Positions 1 to 9,887 of a stretch of 64,000 nt of DNA are shown one piece after another (the first letter of the stretch is position 1; the number at the start of each line of letters is the position of its first letter). The notes beneath the pieces were generated by a model that did not search any database, was not told the origin of the DNA, and saw only the letters and a list, made by a program, of their open reading frames with translations. Source of the stretch: Methyloceanibacter stevinii (GTDB taxonomy: Bacteria; Pseudomonadota; Alphaproteobacteria; Rhizobiales; Methyloligellaceae). A program made the position numbers and the translations under genes. The stretch spans positions 124,001-188,000 of the forward strand of contig NZ_LPWE01000013.1 in NCBI RefSeq assembly GCF_001723355.1, in the 5' to 3' direction.

Positions 1-894
1 CCGCTCCAGAACCGGGCCATCCGCGGCCAGTATCCTCCCGGCTCGACCTTCAAGGTCGTCACGGCGCTGGCGGGGCTCCATGCGGGTGTGATCACCCGCG
101 GGAGACGAGTTGCCCCGGCGTCTATCGGCTGGGCCGGGCCAGGTTCCGGTGTTGGCGCGCTCATGGCGGGCGGCATCGATGTGCACCAAGCCCTCAAACA
201 GTCCTGCGACGTCTACTTCTACGAAACCGCAAAACGCATGGGCATCGATCACCTGGCGGCCGTTGCTCGACACCTCGGCATGGGGCGGGTCTACGATTGC
301 GGACTGCCGGGCCAGAAGGAAGGGATCATTCCCGACGTGGCCTGGAAGCGCGCACATCTGATGGAGCCTGGTACGGCGGCGAGACGGTCATCGCGGGCAT
401 CGGTCAGGGCTTCGTCTCCTCCACGCCGCTCCAGCTTGCCGTCATGTCGGCCCGTGTCGCAACGGGCCGCGCCGTCCTGCCGAAGCTCGTTCTCACACCG
501 GACGATCCCCGAGCCCGACTGGCCGGCGCTGCAGCTCGATCCCAACCATCTGGATATTGTTCGCAAGGGTATGTTTGGCGTCGTCAACGAGCCCCGTGGG
601 ACCGCCCGCCGTTCGGCACTGGAGATTCCCGGGGTCATGATGGCTGGTAAGACCGGCACATCGCAGGTCGTGAACGCGCATAACGAGCACAAGCTCTCTC
701 CTTATGAGCGCGAGACACATGCGCTGTTCATCGCCTACGCACCGGCCGACAAGCCCCGCTATGCGGCCGCGTGCGTCGTCGAGCATGGGGGCGGCGGATC
801 GAGCGCCGCGGCCCCTATCGTCAAGGACGTCATGACCGAAGCGCTTCTGCGCGATTCCGCCAGCGCCGGCCTTCGTGGGCCTGAGCAGGGATGA
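1..894 (+). CDS. mrdA: Penicillin-binding protein 2 (3' part, several frameshifts)
   Basis: C-terminal part of a class B penicillin-binding protein, the elongasome transpeptidase that crosslinks peptidoglycan together with RodA; the 5' end lies outside the window. The frame open at base 1 encodes YPPGSTFKVVTAL with the active-site STFK, then KQSCDVYFYE (the SCD motif of PBP2) and AGKTGTSQV (the KTG motif). The full protein is readable only by changing frame: frame 1 to about 100, frame 3 to about 170 (CPGVYRLGRARFRCW), frame 1 to about 360, frame 3 to about 515 (WYGGETVIAGIGQG), then frame 1 to the TGA at 892-894. Four shifts in 0.9 kb beside an intact rodA suggest base-call errors, though decay cannot be excluded. 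The neighbour, motif order and family identity are clear; only the integrity is uncertain. Confidence 0.85.
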   Translation, partial: PLQNRAIRGQYPPGSTFKVVTALAGLHAGVITRGRRVAPASIGWAGPGSGVGALMAGGIDVHQALKQSCDVYFYETAKRMGIDHLAAVARHLGMGRVYDCGLPGQKEGIIPDVAWKRAHLMEPGTAARRSSRASVRASSPPRRSSLPSCRPVSQRAAPSCRSSFSHRTIPEPDWPALQLDPNHLDIVRKGMFGVVNEPRGTARRSALEIPGVMMAGKTGTSQVVNAHNEHKLSPYERETHALFIAYAPADKPRYAAACVVEHGGGGSSAAAPIVKDVMTEALLRDSASAGLRGPEQG

Positions 895-930
895 AATCGC
901 GCGGCAGGTCGCCGTCGCCGGAGACGACGG

Positions 931-2085
931 ATGAAGATGCTGTTCGCGCAAGGACCGGCCGTAAAACTGGACCTCGCCAAGAAGCTTCTGCTGCTGAACT
1001 GGCCCTTTCTGGCGTTGATCACGGCGATCGTTCTCATCGGCATCGCCGCGCTTTATTCGGTGGCCGGCGGCTCGTTCGATCCATGGGCATCGCGGCAGGT
1101 CATGCGCTATTGCGTCGGCCTGGCGCTGCTGTTCGCCATCGCCTTCTCGGACATTCGCTGGTGGCTGAAAGGCGCTTACCCGCTGTTCATCCTTGCGCTC
1201 TTCCTCATGGCGCTCGTGCCACTCATCGGTGTAGAGAGCGGCGGCGCGCGGCGCTGGCTAGGCGTCGGGGAACTGAGCTTCCAACCCTCAGAGATGATGA
1301 AGATCGCTCTGGTTCTGGCGATCGCACGCTATTACCAGTGGCTGCCGCCGGAGAAGATCTGGCGCCCCGACGCGCTGATCCCGCCGCTGCTCATGATCGG
1401 CGTGCCGGCGCTGCTGGCGCTGACCCAGCCCGACCTCGGCACAGCCGCGCTGTTCGCGATTATCGGCGGAGGCATGATGTTCCTGGCCGGCGTGAGCTGG
1501 TTCTACTTCGCCGGCGCCATCGTCGCGGTCGTGGTCGCGCTGCCCTATGCCTGGGAGATGCTGCACGACTACCAGAAGCAGCGCGTGCTGACCTTCATCG
1601 ATCCGGAGACTGATCCGCTCGGCGCGGGCTACCACATCCTACAGTCCAAGATCGCCATCGGCTCCGGCGGGTTCAGCGGGAAGGGCTTCATGCACGGCAC
1701 CCAGGCCCAGCTGAACTTCCTGCCCGAGAAGCACACCGACTTCATCTTCACGATGTTCTCGGAGGAGATGGGGTTTGTCGGCGCCGTCATCCTGCTGGCG
1801 CTTTATCTGCTGGCACTGGTGTTCATCACCTTCATGGCGCTGCGCTGCCGCAGCATGTTCGCAAAGCTCATCGCGGGCGGCATGGGGCTGACGCTGTTCG
1901 CTTATGTGTTTATCAACGTGGCCATGGTGACCGGCCTCGTGCCCGTGGTCGGCGTGCCATTGCCGCTTGTCTCCTATGGCGGCACGTCCATGCTGACGAT
2001 GATGATCGGCTTCGGTTTCGTGCTGAATGCCCACGTCAACCGCCGGGTGACGTTCCGGCAATCCGAGCTCGGCGGCCTCTGGTAG
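931..2085 (+). CDS. rodA: Rod shape-determining protein RodA (SEDS glycosyltransferase)
   Basis: 384-residue SEDS-family polytopic membrane protein, the peptidoglycan glycosyltransferase of the elongasome that pairs with PBP2, whose gene ends 36 bp upstream. Visible hallmarks are about ten hydrophobic segments, the ESGGARRWLGVG and FQPSEMMKIAL block, QPDLGTA, the large extracytoplasmic loop with FLPEKHTDFIF, and the C-terminal VPLPLVSYGGTSML signature. The start at 931 has a GGAG ribosome-binding site at 920-923 with a 7-base gap. Length and motif order are normal for RodA rather than FtsW, and the mrdA-rodA order supports this. Reading frame is intact. Confidence 0.95.
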   Translation: MKMLFAQGPAVKLDLAKKLLLLNWPFLALITAIVLIGIAALYSVAGGSFDPWASRQVMRYCVGLALLFAIAFSDIRWWLKGAYPLFILALFLMALVPLIGVESGGARRWLGVGELSFQPSEMMKIALVLAIARYYQWLPPEKIWRPDALIPPLLMIGVPALLALTQPDLGTAALFAIIGGGMMFLAGVSWFYFAGAIVAVVVALPYAWEMLHDYQKQRVLTFIDPETDPLGAGYHILQSKIAIGSGGFSGKGFMHGTQAQLNFLPEKHTDFIFTMFSEEMGFVGAVILLALYLLALVFITFMALRCRSMFAKLIAGGMGLTLFAYVFINVAMVTGLVPVVGVPLPLVSYGGTSMLTMMIGFGFVLNAHVNRRVTFRQSELGGLW

Positions 2086-2211
2086 GCGAAACCGCATTTT
2101 TTGGCGCCGCCGACCTGGACAGCCCGCCTGCCTCAGTGCTAAAGGCTCCTCCCTTGGCGCTTCCCAAGCGCCAGACCAGAGCGGTCACGCCACGTGACCT
2201 TGAGGCTCTGA

Positions 2212-2287
<76 letters not shown>

Positions 2288-2380
2288 CCATTTCGGGAAA
2301 CATATTTCCCCGGTGACCCCTTGCAGCGATGCTTCGTCCATTTGGGCGGAAGTTGGCTGCCATTCGTGCAGCGGGGCACA

Positions 2381-3875
2381 TTAGGCAACGATCCGTTCGG
2401 CACTCCACATTCCGGCGTTGTCGAGGATGAGGTCGGGATCCTTGTACTGCTGTCGCAGTAGACGCTCGTAAAGTTTGCCTTCGCTCGCGCTATCGATGGG
2501 GGGCGTCTTGCCCAGCAGTCGAGAAAGCGCCTCGTCAAGAGCGGCGGCTGTTCCGCTTCCCTCATCAAACTGAGCCTTCTTGCGCCAGACCAATTCGGCG
2601 GGGAGCAGATCCTCGCATGCCTTGCGCAGGATCCATTTTTCCGTCGTCTCGTGTGTCCGCTCGTCAACCCTGATCTTCAGAGAGGCCGGAATCGATTGCG
2701 CGAAGTCGATCAGGTCCCGATCAAGAAACGGCGTCCTTGCCTCCAAGCCTTGAGCCATCGTTATTCTGTCTACCCGTTGCAGGTTGATATTGTGCATGGC
2801 GCCAAGCGACCGCGTGAGTTCGTCCGCGAGGCTCTGGCTTTCGAGCGTAGGCGTGGTGGTACGCATAGCCAGCGAACAACTCGTCCGCGCCCTCGCCGGT
2901 CAACACCGCCTTCACATGACGACGGGCCAATTTCGTCACGAAATGTGTTGGCAAGGCACTCGGCACGACGTCAACATCGGCGCTCTCAAGGTGGTAGATC
3001 ACATGCGGCAGGATCTGAACGAGGTCGTCGGGTGTGAACACGTGCTCGTAATGGTCTGAGCCGATATGCTCGGCGACCGCGCGTGCGGCCGCAAGATCAG
3101 GACTTCCTTCGGTGCCGACGGAAAAGGTCTTTAGCGGACGGTCGATAGCGCGTGCCGCGAGCGCCGCGATGACTGAGGAATCCAGCCCGCCGGACAGAAA
3201 TGCACCCACCTCGACGTCTGCCACCATCCATTTTTGCACCGCCGCTTCGAGGACGAGACGCAACTCGCGCCAGATCGGTTCCGGTTTCTCACCGGGCTCC
3301 AACTCGGCGGCACCCTGCGGCACGCGATACCACTCGCGAAAACCGTCCACGCTGTCGAACATTGCGCCCGGGTCAATGGTCTCGACATTGCTCAGCCCAA
3401 GCCCATCGAACGCCTTCAACTCCGAGGCAAGAGCCAAGCCGTCGCCTATGCGGGCCATGTAGAGCGGCTTGATCCCCAGGGGATCGCGCGCGGCGATGAT
3501 TCGATCCGGCGTCGCCAAAACGAACGCGAACATGCCGTCGAGCCTTGAGATCCATCGCGCGGCATCTGAGCGGAACAGACGCAAAATTGTCTCACTGTCG
3601 CTAAGGGTCTCAAAGGCACTCTCACCAAGAATGGCCCGCAAGTCTGCGTAGTTGTATATTTCACCGTTGGCTACGAGCAGGTTGTCGGCGCAATAGATCG
3701 GTTGGGCTCCCGTCTCCAAACCAATGATCGATAGCCGGCAGTGTGCCATCACCGCGGGCACGTTAGGGACCCGGCTCACACGCACCTCATCAGGTCCGCG
3801 ATGGGCGATCTTGTCGATCATCCTCCGCGCCAGGTCCAGATCATCGATTTTCCAAAGACACACAAAGCCACACAT
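2381..3875 (-). CDS. asnB: Glutamine-dependent asparagine synthase (one frameshift)
   Basis: Class II amidotransferase-type asparagine synthetase that converts aspartate, glutamine and ATP to asparagine. The start chosen at 3875 gives MCGFVCLW, so the catalytic Cys is exposed after Met removal; upstream in-frame codons would bury it. The N-terminal glutaminase domain shows the RLSIIGLETGAQPI and NGEIYNY blocks; the ATP-pyrophosphatase domain shows FLSGGLDSS and GEGADELFAGY. The frame breaks at about 2845-2855; the next frame continues with LADELTRSLGAMHNINLQR and GLEARTPFLDRDL to the stop at 2381. One base restores a protein of about 498 residues, somewhat shorter than E. coli AsnB. It stands alone, convergent with the tRNA-Lys side. 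Confidence 0.85.
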
Positions 3876-4251
3876 TCTTGCCCCGCTTGTTTGTTGTTGA
3901 AATCGCCGTTGCGGCAGGAGACCCATACTACAAACATGGACCACTTGTGGAGGCGGTCACCCCTAGGCGCGCCTGTTTGGGGTCATGAGGAGGCGTCTGG
4001 CTGGCGAGAATGGCAGGAAGGTGAGGTGCCGAAAGCGGCCGAAAAGCGGCCAAAATCTCCTTGGTCGCTCTTCCTCGCTAGGGTTTGGGCCCGGTGCAAC
4101 CGTTTCGAGGGCCTCGTTCCACTTTGCCAGCATGCCGAGCAAGGCGGTCGCAGTTTTTCGCTTGGCCCCACCAATCTTTCAAAGACTTAGGTGGTTTGAA
4201 CTCCGCGGCGCGGCGAGCGCGGGAGGTAGGCTCGGAACGGAAAAGAGTGGC
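3876..4251. other. Intergenic region without recognisable gene
   Basis: About 375 bp between the asparagine synthase start and the end of the SoxYZ-like gene. Open frames here resemble no known protein. It must hold the promoter of the asparagine synthase gene, but I see no convincing -35/-10 pair or terminator. Confidence 0.5.
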
Positions 4252-5087
4252 TCAGGAGTCCTTTGAGGCGTCCGGCCCGGTCGTCCCTTCGAACGTCTCC
4301 CCGTCCGTGTCGACGATCGTCACCTCGAGCTCGTTCTCGTTGCCCTTGCCGAAGGAGAAGCGGAAGTTGGGGTTCGTTGAGATCGAGAACGTGGCGTCGA
4401 GGGAGAAGACTTCCTCGCCGTCGCGCAACACCGAGACATCCTTCACATAGCGCATCGGAATGTAGCCGCCGCTATCGATGTCCATCTGCATGCCGTTACT
4501 GTTCGGGTGCTTGATCATCACCTGGCCGGTCCAGTTCGGGCTGCCATCTTGGTCCGGCGGGATGGTTTTCACCTGGATCCGCCCGAGCCCTTTGCGCTCT
4601 TCATCGGGGTCTTTCGCATTCATGGCCGCGCACCCGCCGGCAGCCTGCACGTATTTCGTCGCCATGTGCAGCGTGCCGTCTTTCGTCTCGAGCACAGCGC
4701 GCACGTGGGAGAAGCGTTCGATACGGACCCGGGTGTTGAAGAAGCGGTCGCCCTCGGCGCCTGCGGCCGGGCCGAATGTCAGCGTCGCCACCTTCGGGTC
4801 CGGGTTCTGATCGATGAAGAGCGTCAGCGATTTTGGCCGGCGTGGACCGAGGCGGGAATGTGCACCGTCAGCGGAACGACCGCGGCATCCAGTGCGGTCA
4901 CGGGCGCATCGAGCATGACCATTCCGTCCTCTTCAGCGATGGCGCGGTCGCCAAAGGTTTGCGCCCGCAAGGCCGTCCAGACGTCCGGCAAATCGGCTTC
5001 GCCGGCCATGGCCGGTTGGGGAGCGGCCATGGGCCACGCCAAAATCGTCGCCAAGGCGAGCAGGGCAAGGGGAGTGGCAGCGCGCAT
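4252..5087 (-). CDS. SoxYZ-like carrier protein, quinoprotein-dehydrogenase-associated type (one frameshift)
   Basis: Periplasmic protein fusing a SoxY-like and a SoxZ-like domain, about 278 residues when repaired. The N-terminal part starts at 5087 with a Sec signal peptide ending near APQPAMAG, then a SoxY-like segment (LRAQTFGDRAIAEEDGMVML). The frame ends in a false stop near 4822; the continuing frame reads SLTLFIDQNPDPKVATL, then YVQAAGGCAAM with the single cysteine of the SoxY-type swinging arm, and a SoxZ-like Ig domain (MIKHPNSNGMQMD, STNPNFRFSF). The break lies in a run of four T on the plus strand (A on the coding strand, about 4829-4834); one extra base restores the frame. Such fused carriers are known beside PQQ-dependent methanol or ethanol dehydrogenases; none is in this window. 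The exact substrate is not known. Confidence 0.75.
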
Positions 5088-5376
5088 GAGGCCTCCTTGG
5101 ATAGGGCCTCGAAATTACCATGGGGCAGTCGCGGGCGAGTGGCAGAAGAGGCGTCATCAATGCACTGAAAGCATGAGCCTTTTTCAAACGGCGGTCGTCC
5201 AGAGTTCTGGCCTCGACCGCCATTTATCCAAGGCCCGCGGATGGAGTCTTGACCGCCCCGCGCGGTCGCGTGCGCGACTTCACATGACATCCCGGCATGC
5301 CACCGATTGCGCGGCCTTTGCCTTAGGCTGGCCCGTCTTGCACTATGATGGCTTCGGTGCGTGGAGGGACTTATCG
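5088..5376. other. Intergenic region upstream of the SoxYZ-like gene
   Basis: About 290 bp between the divergent SoxYZ-like gene and the small membrane protein. No family-like reading frame is present. A GGAGGG ribosome-binding site at 5363-5368 belongs to the following small gene. Confidence 0.4.
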
Positions 5377-5571
5377 ATGCGATTTCTGCTTTTGGTGATC
5401 GTGGCCATCGCGATCCTGGCCTTGGTGCAGAGTAAGCGGCACGGCTGCAAGTTCGGGGACGACGACTGGCTCTCGTGTGTCGTCGACAACACGAAGAAGG
5501 AGTACTACTCGGCGTTGCCGCCCGATACGCGTCTGGTTCAGGCGGACGCGGCGCGGGCCTCGGCGATGTAG
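5377..5571 (+). CDS. Small single-pass membrane protein, unknown function
   Basis: 64-residue protein starting at an ATG with a good GGAGGG ribosome-binding site eight bases upstream. The first 18 residues (MRFLLLVIVAIAILALVQ) form one hydrophobic helix or uncleaved signal, followed by a charged, mostly soluble tail with two cysteines (GCKFGDD and LSCVVDN), DNTKKEYYSAL and an alanine-rich end. I recognise no family. Its 3' end overlaps the end of the convergent transaminase gene by 34 bp. The ribosome-binding site and hydrophobic start support a real gene; the lack of known homology keeps confidence moderate. Confidence 0.5.
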   Translation: MRFLLLVIVAIAILALVQSKRHGCKFGDDDWLSCVVDNTKKEYYSALPPDTRLVQADAARASAM

Positions 5572-6392
5572 TGCGCGCGAAAGGCGCGGGCGATCGGCCC
5601 CGGTTCACCGGTGCCGATGGCGCGGCCGTCGATCGTCACGATCGGGAGCACCGAAGCTGACGCCGCCGTCAGGAAGGCTTCGCGTGCGTCGTAAGCCTCC
5701 TCCACGCTGAACGGGCGCTCCTCGAAGGATACGCCGTCTACCTCGGCCAGCCGCAGGATCGCGCGCCGCGTGACGCCCGGCAAAATTTGCGGCCCCAACG
5801 GCTGGGTGCGGAGCACGCCATGCGCATCCACGATGAAGGCCGAGGATGATGTCCCTTCGGTCACGGCGCCGTCCTCCACCATCCAGGCTTCATAGGCGCC
5901 GCGGGCTTTCGCTTCCTGCTTGCCCATGGTCTGAGCCAGCATGGACGTCGACTTGATGTCCCGCCGCTTCCAGCGAATGTCGGGAATGGTGATCACGTTC
6001 ACGCCGGTCTCCGCTTGGGGTGTGTTCACAAGCGGGCGGGTCTGGGTGAAGGCGACAACGGTCGGGAGAGGCGAGGGGGGATAGGCGAAGTCGCGTTCGG
6101 CGGAGCCGCGGCTGATCTGGAGATAAACGACCCCTTCGTCCACCTGGTTCTCGGCTATAAGGGTCTCGTGCACTTCGCGCAGACCCTCGTCCGGCATGGG
6201 CCGGGGAATCTCGATCTCGCCGAGCGACCTGTCGAGGCGGGCGAGATGCCCTTTGAAGTCCACGAGCCGCCCATCCAGGACCGCCGTCACCTCGTAGACG
6301 GCGTCGCCGAAAAGGAAGCCCCGGTCGAATACGGAGACTTTCGCCTCTTCCTCGGGCTCGAATGCGCCGTTCACATAGACGATGCGGGACAT
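5538..6392 (-). CDS. dat: D-amino-acid transaminase (class IV PLP aminotransferase)
   Basis: 284-residue fold-type IV PLP enzyme that interconverts D-alanine and D-glutamate through 2-oxo acids, supplying D-amino acids for the cell wall. The start at 6392 (MSRIVYVNGAFEP) was chosen over an upstream in-frame ATG because it matches the family N-terminus. Motifs: VFDRGFLFGDAVYEV, the PLP lysine in WKRRDIKSTSMLAQ, EDGAVTEGTSSSAF, and LPGVTRRAIL before the C-terminal cofactor-phosphate loop. The family also includes branched-chain aminotransferase and aminodeoxychorismate lyase; the GFLFGDAVYEV and RDIKST pattern favours D-amino-acid transaminase. Confidence 0.85.
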   Translation of the reverse strand: MSRIVYVNGAFEPEEEAKVSVFDRGFLFGDAVYEVTAVLDGRLVDFKGHLARLDRSLGEIEIPRPMPDEGLREVHETLIAENQVDEGVVYLQISRGSAERDFAYPPSPLPTVVAFTQTRPLVNTPQAETGVNVITIPDIRWKRRDIKSTSMLAQTMGKQEAKARGAYEAWMVEDGAVTEGTSSSAFIVDAHGVLRTQPLGPQILPGVTRRAILRLAEVDGVSFEERPFSVEEAYDAREAFLTAASASVLPIVTIDGRAIGTGEPGPIARAFRAHYIAEARAASA

Positions 6393-6559
6393 TCTTGGGC
6401 CCAGACAGTTGAAAGCGATGGTTTTGCCTAACGCCCGACGAGCCCGAAGGCAAGCACGGCGCAGCGCGGTTTCTTGCCCCATTGCCGAGGCCGTGCTCAA
6501 CTTCCCGAGGAGGAGAAGAGCGGTCCACAATGTGGATCGCCCAACCAGGGGGAAGAACG

Positions 6560-6964
6560 ATGACATCAGCAAGTCTGTTGATCGTGCTTTTTGTCGGAAC
6601 CGTCGTCGGAGCACTAACCGGAATGGTCGTGGGCGGCGGTTACGGTGCCGTGTGGCTCGCCGTTCTCGCCGGCTTCTTTGGTTGCCTCGCGGCAGTCCTC
6701 ATCCGTCATGCGATCATCAACAAGGCTGCAGGGATGGGACGCGACGACACCAAGATCCCCGGTCTCGTGGTGCTGTACGCGATTATCGCGTCGCTCGCAG
6801 GAAGCCTGGCCGCAAAGGAGGTCAGCGATCTCGCCGGACTTGGAGCGGGTACGGGCCTTGGCGCGCTGGCGGGGCTCTTCTCCGCCATGCTGCTGGCGAT
6901 GCTTCTGATCACCTATCACACCCATCCGGGCGAGAAGCCCGTGATCAGGGCGATCCGCAACTGA
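6560..6964 (+). CDS. Small polytopic membrane protein, unknown function
   Basis: 134-residue protein with about four hydrophobic helices and glycine-rich turns (GTVVGALTGMVVGGGYG, GLGAGTGLGALAGLFS). The start at 6560 follows a purine-rich GGGGGAAG ribosome-binding site; an earlier in-frame ATG would add a charged leader that looks non-coding. The tail (HTHPGEKPVIRAIRN) is soluble. I recognise no named family. It lies between the divergent transaminase and the convergent bioB gene, 12 bp from the bioB stop. Confidence 0.6.
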   Translation: MTSASLLIVLFVGTVVGALTGMVVGGGYGAVWLAVLAGFFGCLAAVLIRHAIINKAAGMGRDDTKIPGLVVLYAIIASLAGSLAAKEVSDLAGLGAGTGLGALAGLFSAMLLAMLLITYHTHPGEKPVIRAIRN

Positions 6965-6976
6965 TCCTTGGCGGCG

Positions 6977-8032
6977 TTACTGCGAGCAGGTGGGCTTGAT
7001 CCTTAGGCCCGCCTCTTCGATCAGCGCGCGGTCGTCGGCCGCGTCGTTGTTGGCGGTGGTCAGGAGCTTTTCGCCGTAGAAGATCGAGTTGGCGCCGGCG
7101 AGGAAACACAGGATCTGCGCCTCGCGGTTCAGCGCTTCCCGCCCGGCGGACAGCCGCACGAACGAGGTCGGCATCAGGATGCGCGCAGTCGCCACCATGC
7201 GGACGAGCTCTAGCGGCTCGACCTTCGCTTGGGACTCGAGCGGCGTTCCGGGCACAGGCACCAGGGCGTTGATCGGTACGCTTTCCGGGTGCGGGTCCAG
7301 CGTGGCCAGTTCCTGGAGCAGGCGCGCGCGGTCCTCGATGGTCTCGCCCATGCCGATGATACCGCCACTGCATACCTCGACGCCGGCGCTGCGCACATTG
7401 GCGATCGTCTCCAGCCGGTCCTCATAGGTCCGCGTGGTGATGATCTCTTCGTAGAACTCGGGCGAGGTATCGAGATTATGGTTGTAGGCAGTGAGCCCCG
7501 CTTCTGCGAGCCGGTCTGCCTGATCCTTCGTGACCATGCCCAGCGTGACGCACGCTTCCATCTCGAGGTCGCGCACGCCGCGCACCATGTCGAGCACCTT
7601 GTCGAACTCGGGTCCGTCTTTCACTTGGCGCCAGGCGGCGCCCATGCAGAACCGGGAAGCCCCGGCGTCCTTGGCCAGCTTCGCCTTGGAGAGGACGTCG
7701 TCCACGTCGAGCAGGGACTCGCGCTCCAGGCCCGTCTTCTTGGCGTAGTGCGCGGACTGCGGGCAGTATTTGCAATCCTCGGGGCAGGCGCCGGTCTTGA
7801 TGGAAAGCAAGCTCGCGAGTTGAACCTGCCCGTCCGCATGGAACCGGCGGTTGACGGCGCGCGCTTCGTCCAGCAACTCAAACAGCGGCGCCTGAAGCAG
7901 GTCCACGATTTCGAAGGTTTGCCAGTCATGGCGTATGGCAGGGCGGGGCTCGCCCTCACGTTCCGCCTGGCGAATTAGACCCTTGAAAGGATTCAAGCTT
8001 TCCAACGTTTCTGTCACGGGACTCCAAGCCAT
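6977..8032 (-). CDS. bioB: Biotin synthase
   Basis: 351-residue radical SAM enzyme that inserts sulfur into dethiobiotin, the last step of biotin synthesis. The radical-SAM cluster motif is [16 protein letters not shown] with C83, C87 and C90. Other family blocks are [43 protein letters not shown] and RLSAGREAL, which carries the conserved Arg ligand of the [2Fe-2S] cluster. Length is normal. It is divergent from bioF with only 38 bp between start codons, so both promoters must sit in or overlap the coding ends. Confidence 0.97.
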   Translation of the reverse strand: MAWSPVTETLESLNPFKGLIRQAEREGEPRPAIRHDWQTFEIVDLLQAPLFELLDEARAVNRRFHADGQVQLASLLSIKTGACPEDCKYCPQSAHYAKKTGLERESLLDVDDVLSKAKLAKDAGASRFCMGAAWRQVKDGPEFDKVLDMVRGVRDLEMEACVTLGMVTKDQADRLAEAGLTAYNHNLDTSPEFYEEIITTRTYEDRLETIANVRSAGVEVCSGGIIGMGETIEDRARLLQELATLDPHPESVPINALVPVPGTPLESQAKVEPLELVRMVATARILMPTSFVRLSAGREALNREAQILCFLAGANSIFYGEKLLTTANNDAADDRALIEEAGLRIKPTCSQ

Positions 8033-8070
8033 TGATTGCTGGGGATAAGACCTAACGCTAATACAGGATC

Positions 8071-9258
8071 ATGCAGGCAAGCGAAAGCCGATATGAAGCC
8101 TTCCTCGAGAAGCTGAGCCGGGAGCGCCTACGGCGGGATCTGACCGAGATCGTCGCGCGTGAGGCGCGGACGCTGGAGGTGGGCGGCCGGAGCTACGTCA
8201 ATCTGGCCAGCAACGACTATCTGGCTTTGCGGTTTCACGAGGCCCTGATCGAGCGGGCGTGCGCCTGGGCGAGGGAGTTCGGGACGGGTTCGGGCGCCTC
8301 GCGCCTCGTCACCGGCAATCTTGAGCTGTTCGGGCAGATCGAGCGCAAGGTCGCTACGCTCAAGAACAAGCCGGCGGCGCTGGTGATGGCCTCGGGCTTC
8401 CAGGCGAACGCGGGCGTCCTGAAGGCGCTGTTCGACAAGCAGGTCGTCGGCGCCGACCCGCTGGTCTTTTCCGACCGCCTCAACCACGCCAGCATGCATT
8501 TCGGCTGTCAGGCCGCGGGTGTCGCTCAAATCCGGTACCGGCATTTGGACGCAGGCCATCTCGCCGAACTGTTGGATCGGCATGCGGGGGATCTGCGCCC
8601 CAAATTCATCCTGACCGAGAGCGTGTTCTCCATGGACGGCGATATCGCGCCGATCCCCGGGATCGTGCGGCTCGCGCAAGAGCACGGCGCGATGCTGGTG
8701 GTCGACGATGCCCACGCCACCGGCATCCTCGGGGAGGGCGGCCGCGGACTGTCCGACGGGGCCGACCTGGTGATCGGCACCTTCTCCAAGGCGCTGGGGA
8801 GCTTCGGCGCCTATGTCGCCTGCTCGGAGACCCTGCGCGATTACCTCGTGAATCGCTGCGGCGCGCTCATCTATTCGACCGCGCTTCCGCCGCAGGTTCT
8901 GGGCGCGATCGATGCGGCGCTCGACCTCCTGCCGACGCTCGATACGGAGCGTGCCCGCGTGGCGGATCTTTCGGCCCAGTTCCGACGTGAGGCCCATGCG
9001 CTCGGCTACGACACGGCGGGCTCCGCGACCCAGATCGTGCCCGTGGTCGCCGGACCGGCCGATGCCGCCCTTCGGCTGAGCGAGGCCCTGCGCGAAGCCG
9101 GGTTCTGGGCGACCGCGATCCGCCCGCCGACCGTGCCGCAGGGAACGTCCCGTGTCCGCTGCGTGTTCACGGCCGCCCATGGGCCGGAGGACGTGGACGG
9201 GCTGCTGGCGGCCTTGGACGCTTCCGCCAGCCGCTTGGCCAAGGCGGCGTCAAACTGA
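8071..9258 (+). CDS. bioF: 8-amino-7-oxononanoate synthase
   Basis: 395-residue PLP-dependent alpha-oxoamine synthase joining pimeloyl-ACP (or CoA) and L-alanine in the first committed ring-building step of biotin synthesis. Motifs: NLASNDYLAL, GSGASRLVTGN, the Asp of VVDDAHATG and the PLP lysine in GTFSKALGSFG, then IYSTALPP. Length and motif order are standard. It begins the plus-strand set bioF, BioH-like hydrolase, bioC with a 1-bp spacing to the next gene. Confidence 0.95.
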   Translation: MQASESRYEAFLEKLSRERLRRDLTEIVAREARTLEVGGRSYVNLASNDYLALRFHEALIERACAWAREFGTGSGASRLVTGNLELFGQIERKVATLKNKPAALVMASGFQANAGVLKALFDKQVVGADPLVFSDRLNHASMHFGCQAAGVAQIRYRHLDAGHLAELLDRHAGDLRPKFILTESVFSMDGDIAPIPGIVRLAQEHGAMLVVDDAHATGILGEGGRGLSDGADLVIGTFSKALGSFGAYVACSETLRDYLVNRCGALIYSTALPPQVLGAIDAALDLLPTLDTERARVADLSAQFRREAHALGYDTAGSATQIVPVVAGPADAALRLSEALREAGFWATAIRPPTVPQGTSRVRCVFTAAHGPEDVDGLLAALDASASRLAKAASN

Positions 9259-9259
9259 C

Positions 9260-9887
9260 ATGCATTTCGTTCTCGTTCACGGCTGGGGGTTCAACGCGTC
9301 CATCTGGACGCCCCTGATCCGCATCTCGGCGAGGCCGAAACGACCACGGTCGACCTTGGCTTTGTCGAAGGCGGTGAGAGTTCCGGCGACCAAGACTGGC
9401 CCGACGATGCCATCGCGGTGGGACATTCGCTCGGCGTGCTGTGGCTGCTCAAGAACGAGGCCAGCCGGTTCCGAGGGCTGGTGTCCATCCAGGGCTTCGA
9501 CCGCTACTGCCCGCACGTGCCGAAGTCCCGGGTCGTGGCCTTGAAGCGGGGCATCGATCGCGATCCGGCCGGCACCATGGAGGCCTTCTGGGGGTCCTGC
9601 GGGGCGCCCGGCTTTGCGCCGGCGGCGGCATTGAACGCCGACGCTTGCGCGAAGGGCTCGATTGGCTAATACAGTGGGACGCAGAGGACATTCGGAAAAG
9701 CCTTAGATGTCCTGTCCTTAGCCTTGCAACCCAAGACGACGTCATCGTCCCGCCGGCGATGACCGAGGCCATCTGGGGCAAGGAGAATGTGGTTTGGCAG
9801 GCCGAAGGCGGCCATGTCTTGCCGATCAAGTTTCCGGAGTGGTGTGCCACCCATGTCGTTGAATTCGCCAATTCTGTCTCGCCGTAG
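9260..9887 (+). CDS. BioH-like alpha/beta hydrolase, probable pimeloyl-ACP methyl ester esterase (two frameshifts)
   Basis: Alpha/beta-hydrolase lying between bioF and bioC, where the esterase that releases pimeloyl-ACP from its methyl ester is expected. It is readable in three frames: MHFVLVHGWGFNASIW from 9260 (oxyanion HGWG), then from about 9310 the frame with EAETTTVDLGF and the nucleophile elbow AVGHSLGVLWLL, then from about 9643 the frame with REGLDWLIQWDAEDI, SLATQDDVIVPP (acid) and AEGGHVLP (catalytic His) to the stop at 9887. One base at each point restores about 209 residues; at the second, one added base gives DALREGLDWL. The assignment as BioH or BioG type rests on fold and gene position rather than on a unique motif. 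Confidence 0.75.

Noticed and set aside
8033-8070. BioR or BirA operator between bioB and bioF
   Set aside because: The 38 bp contain no TTATCTATAA-like palindrome or BirA-type inverted repeat.
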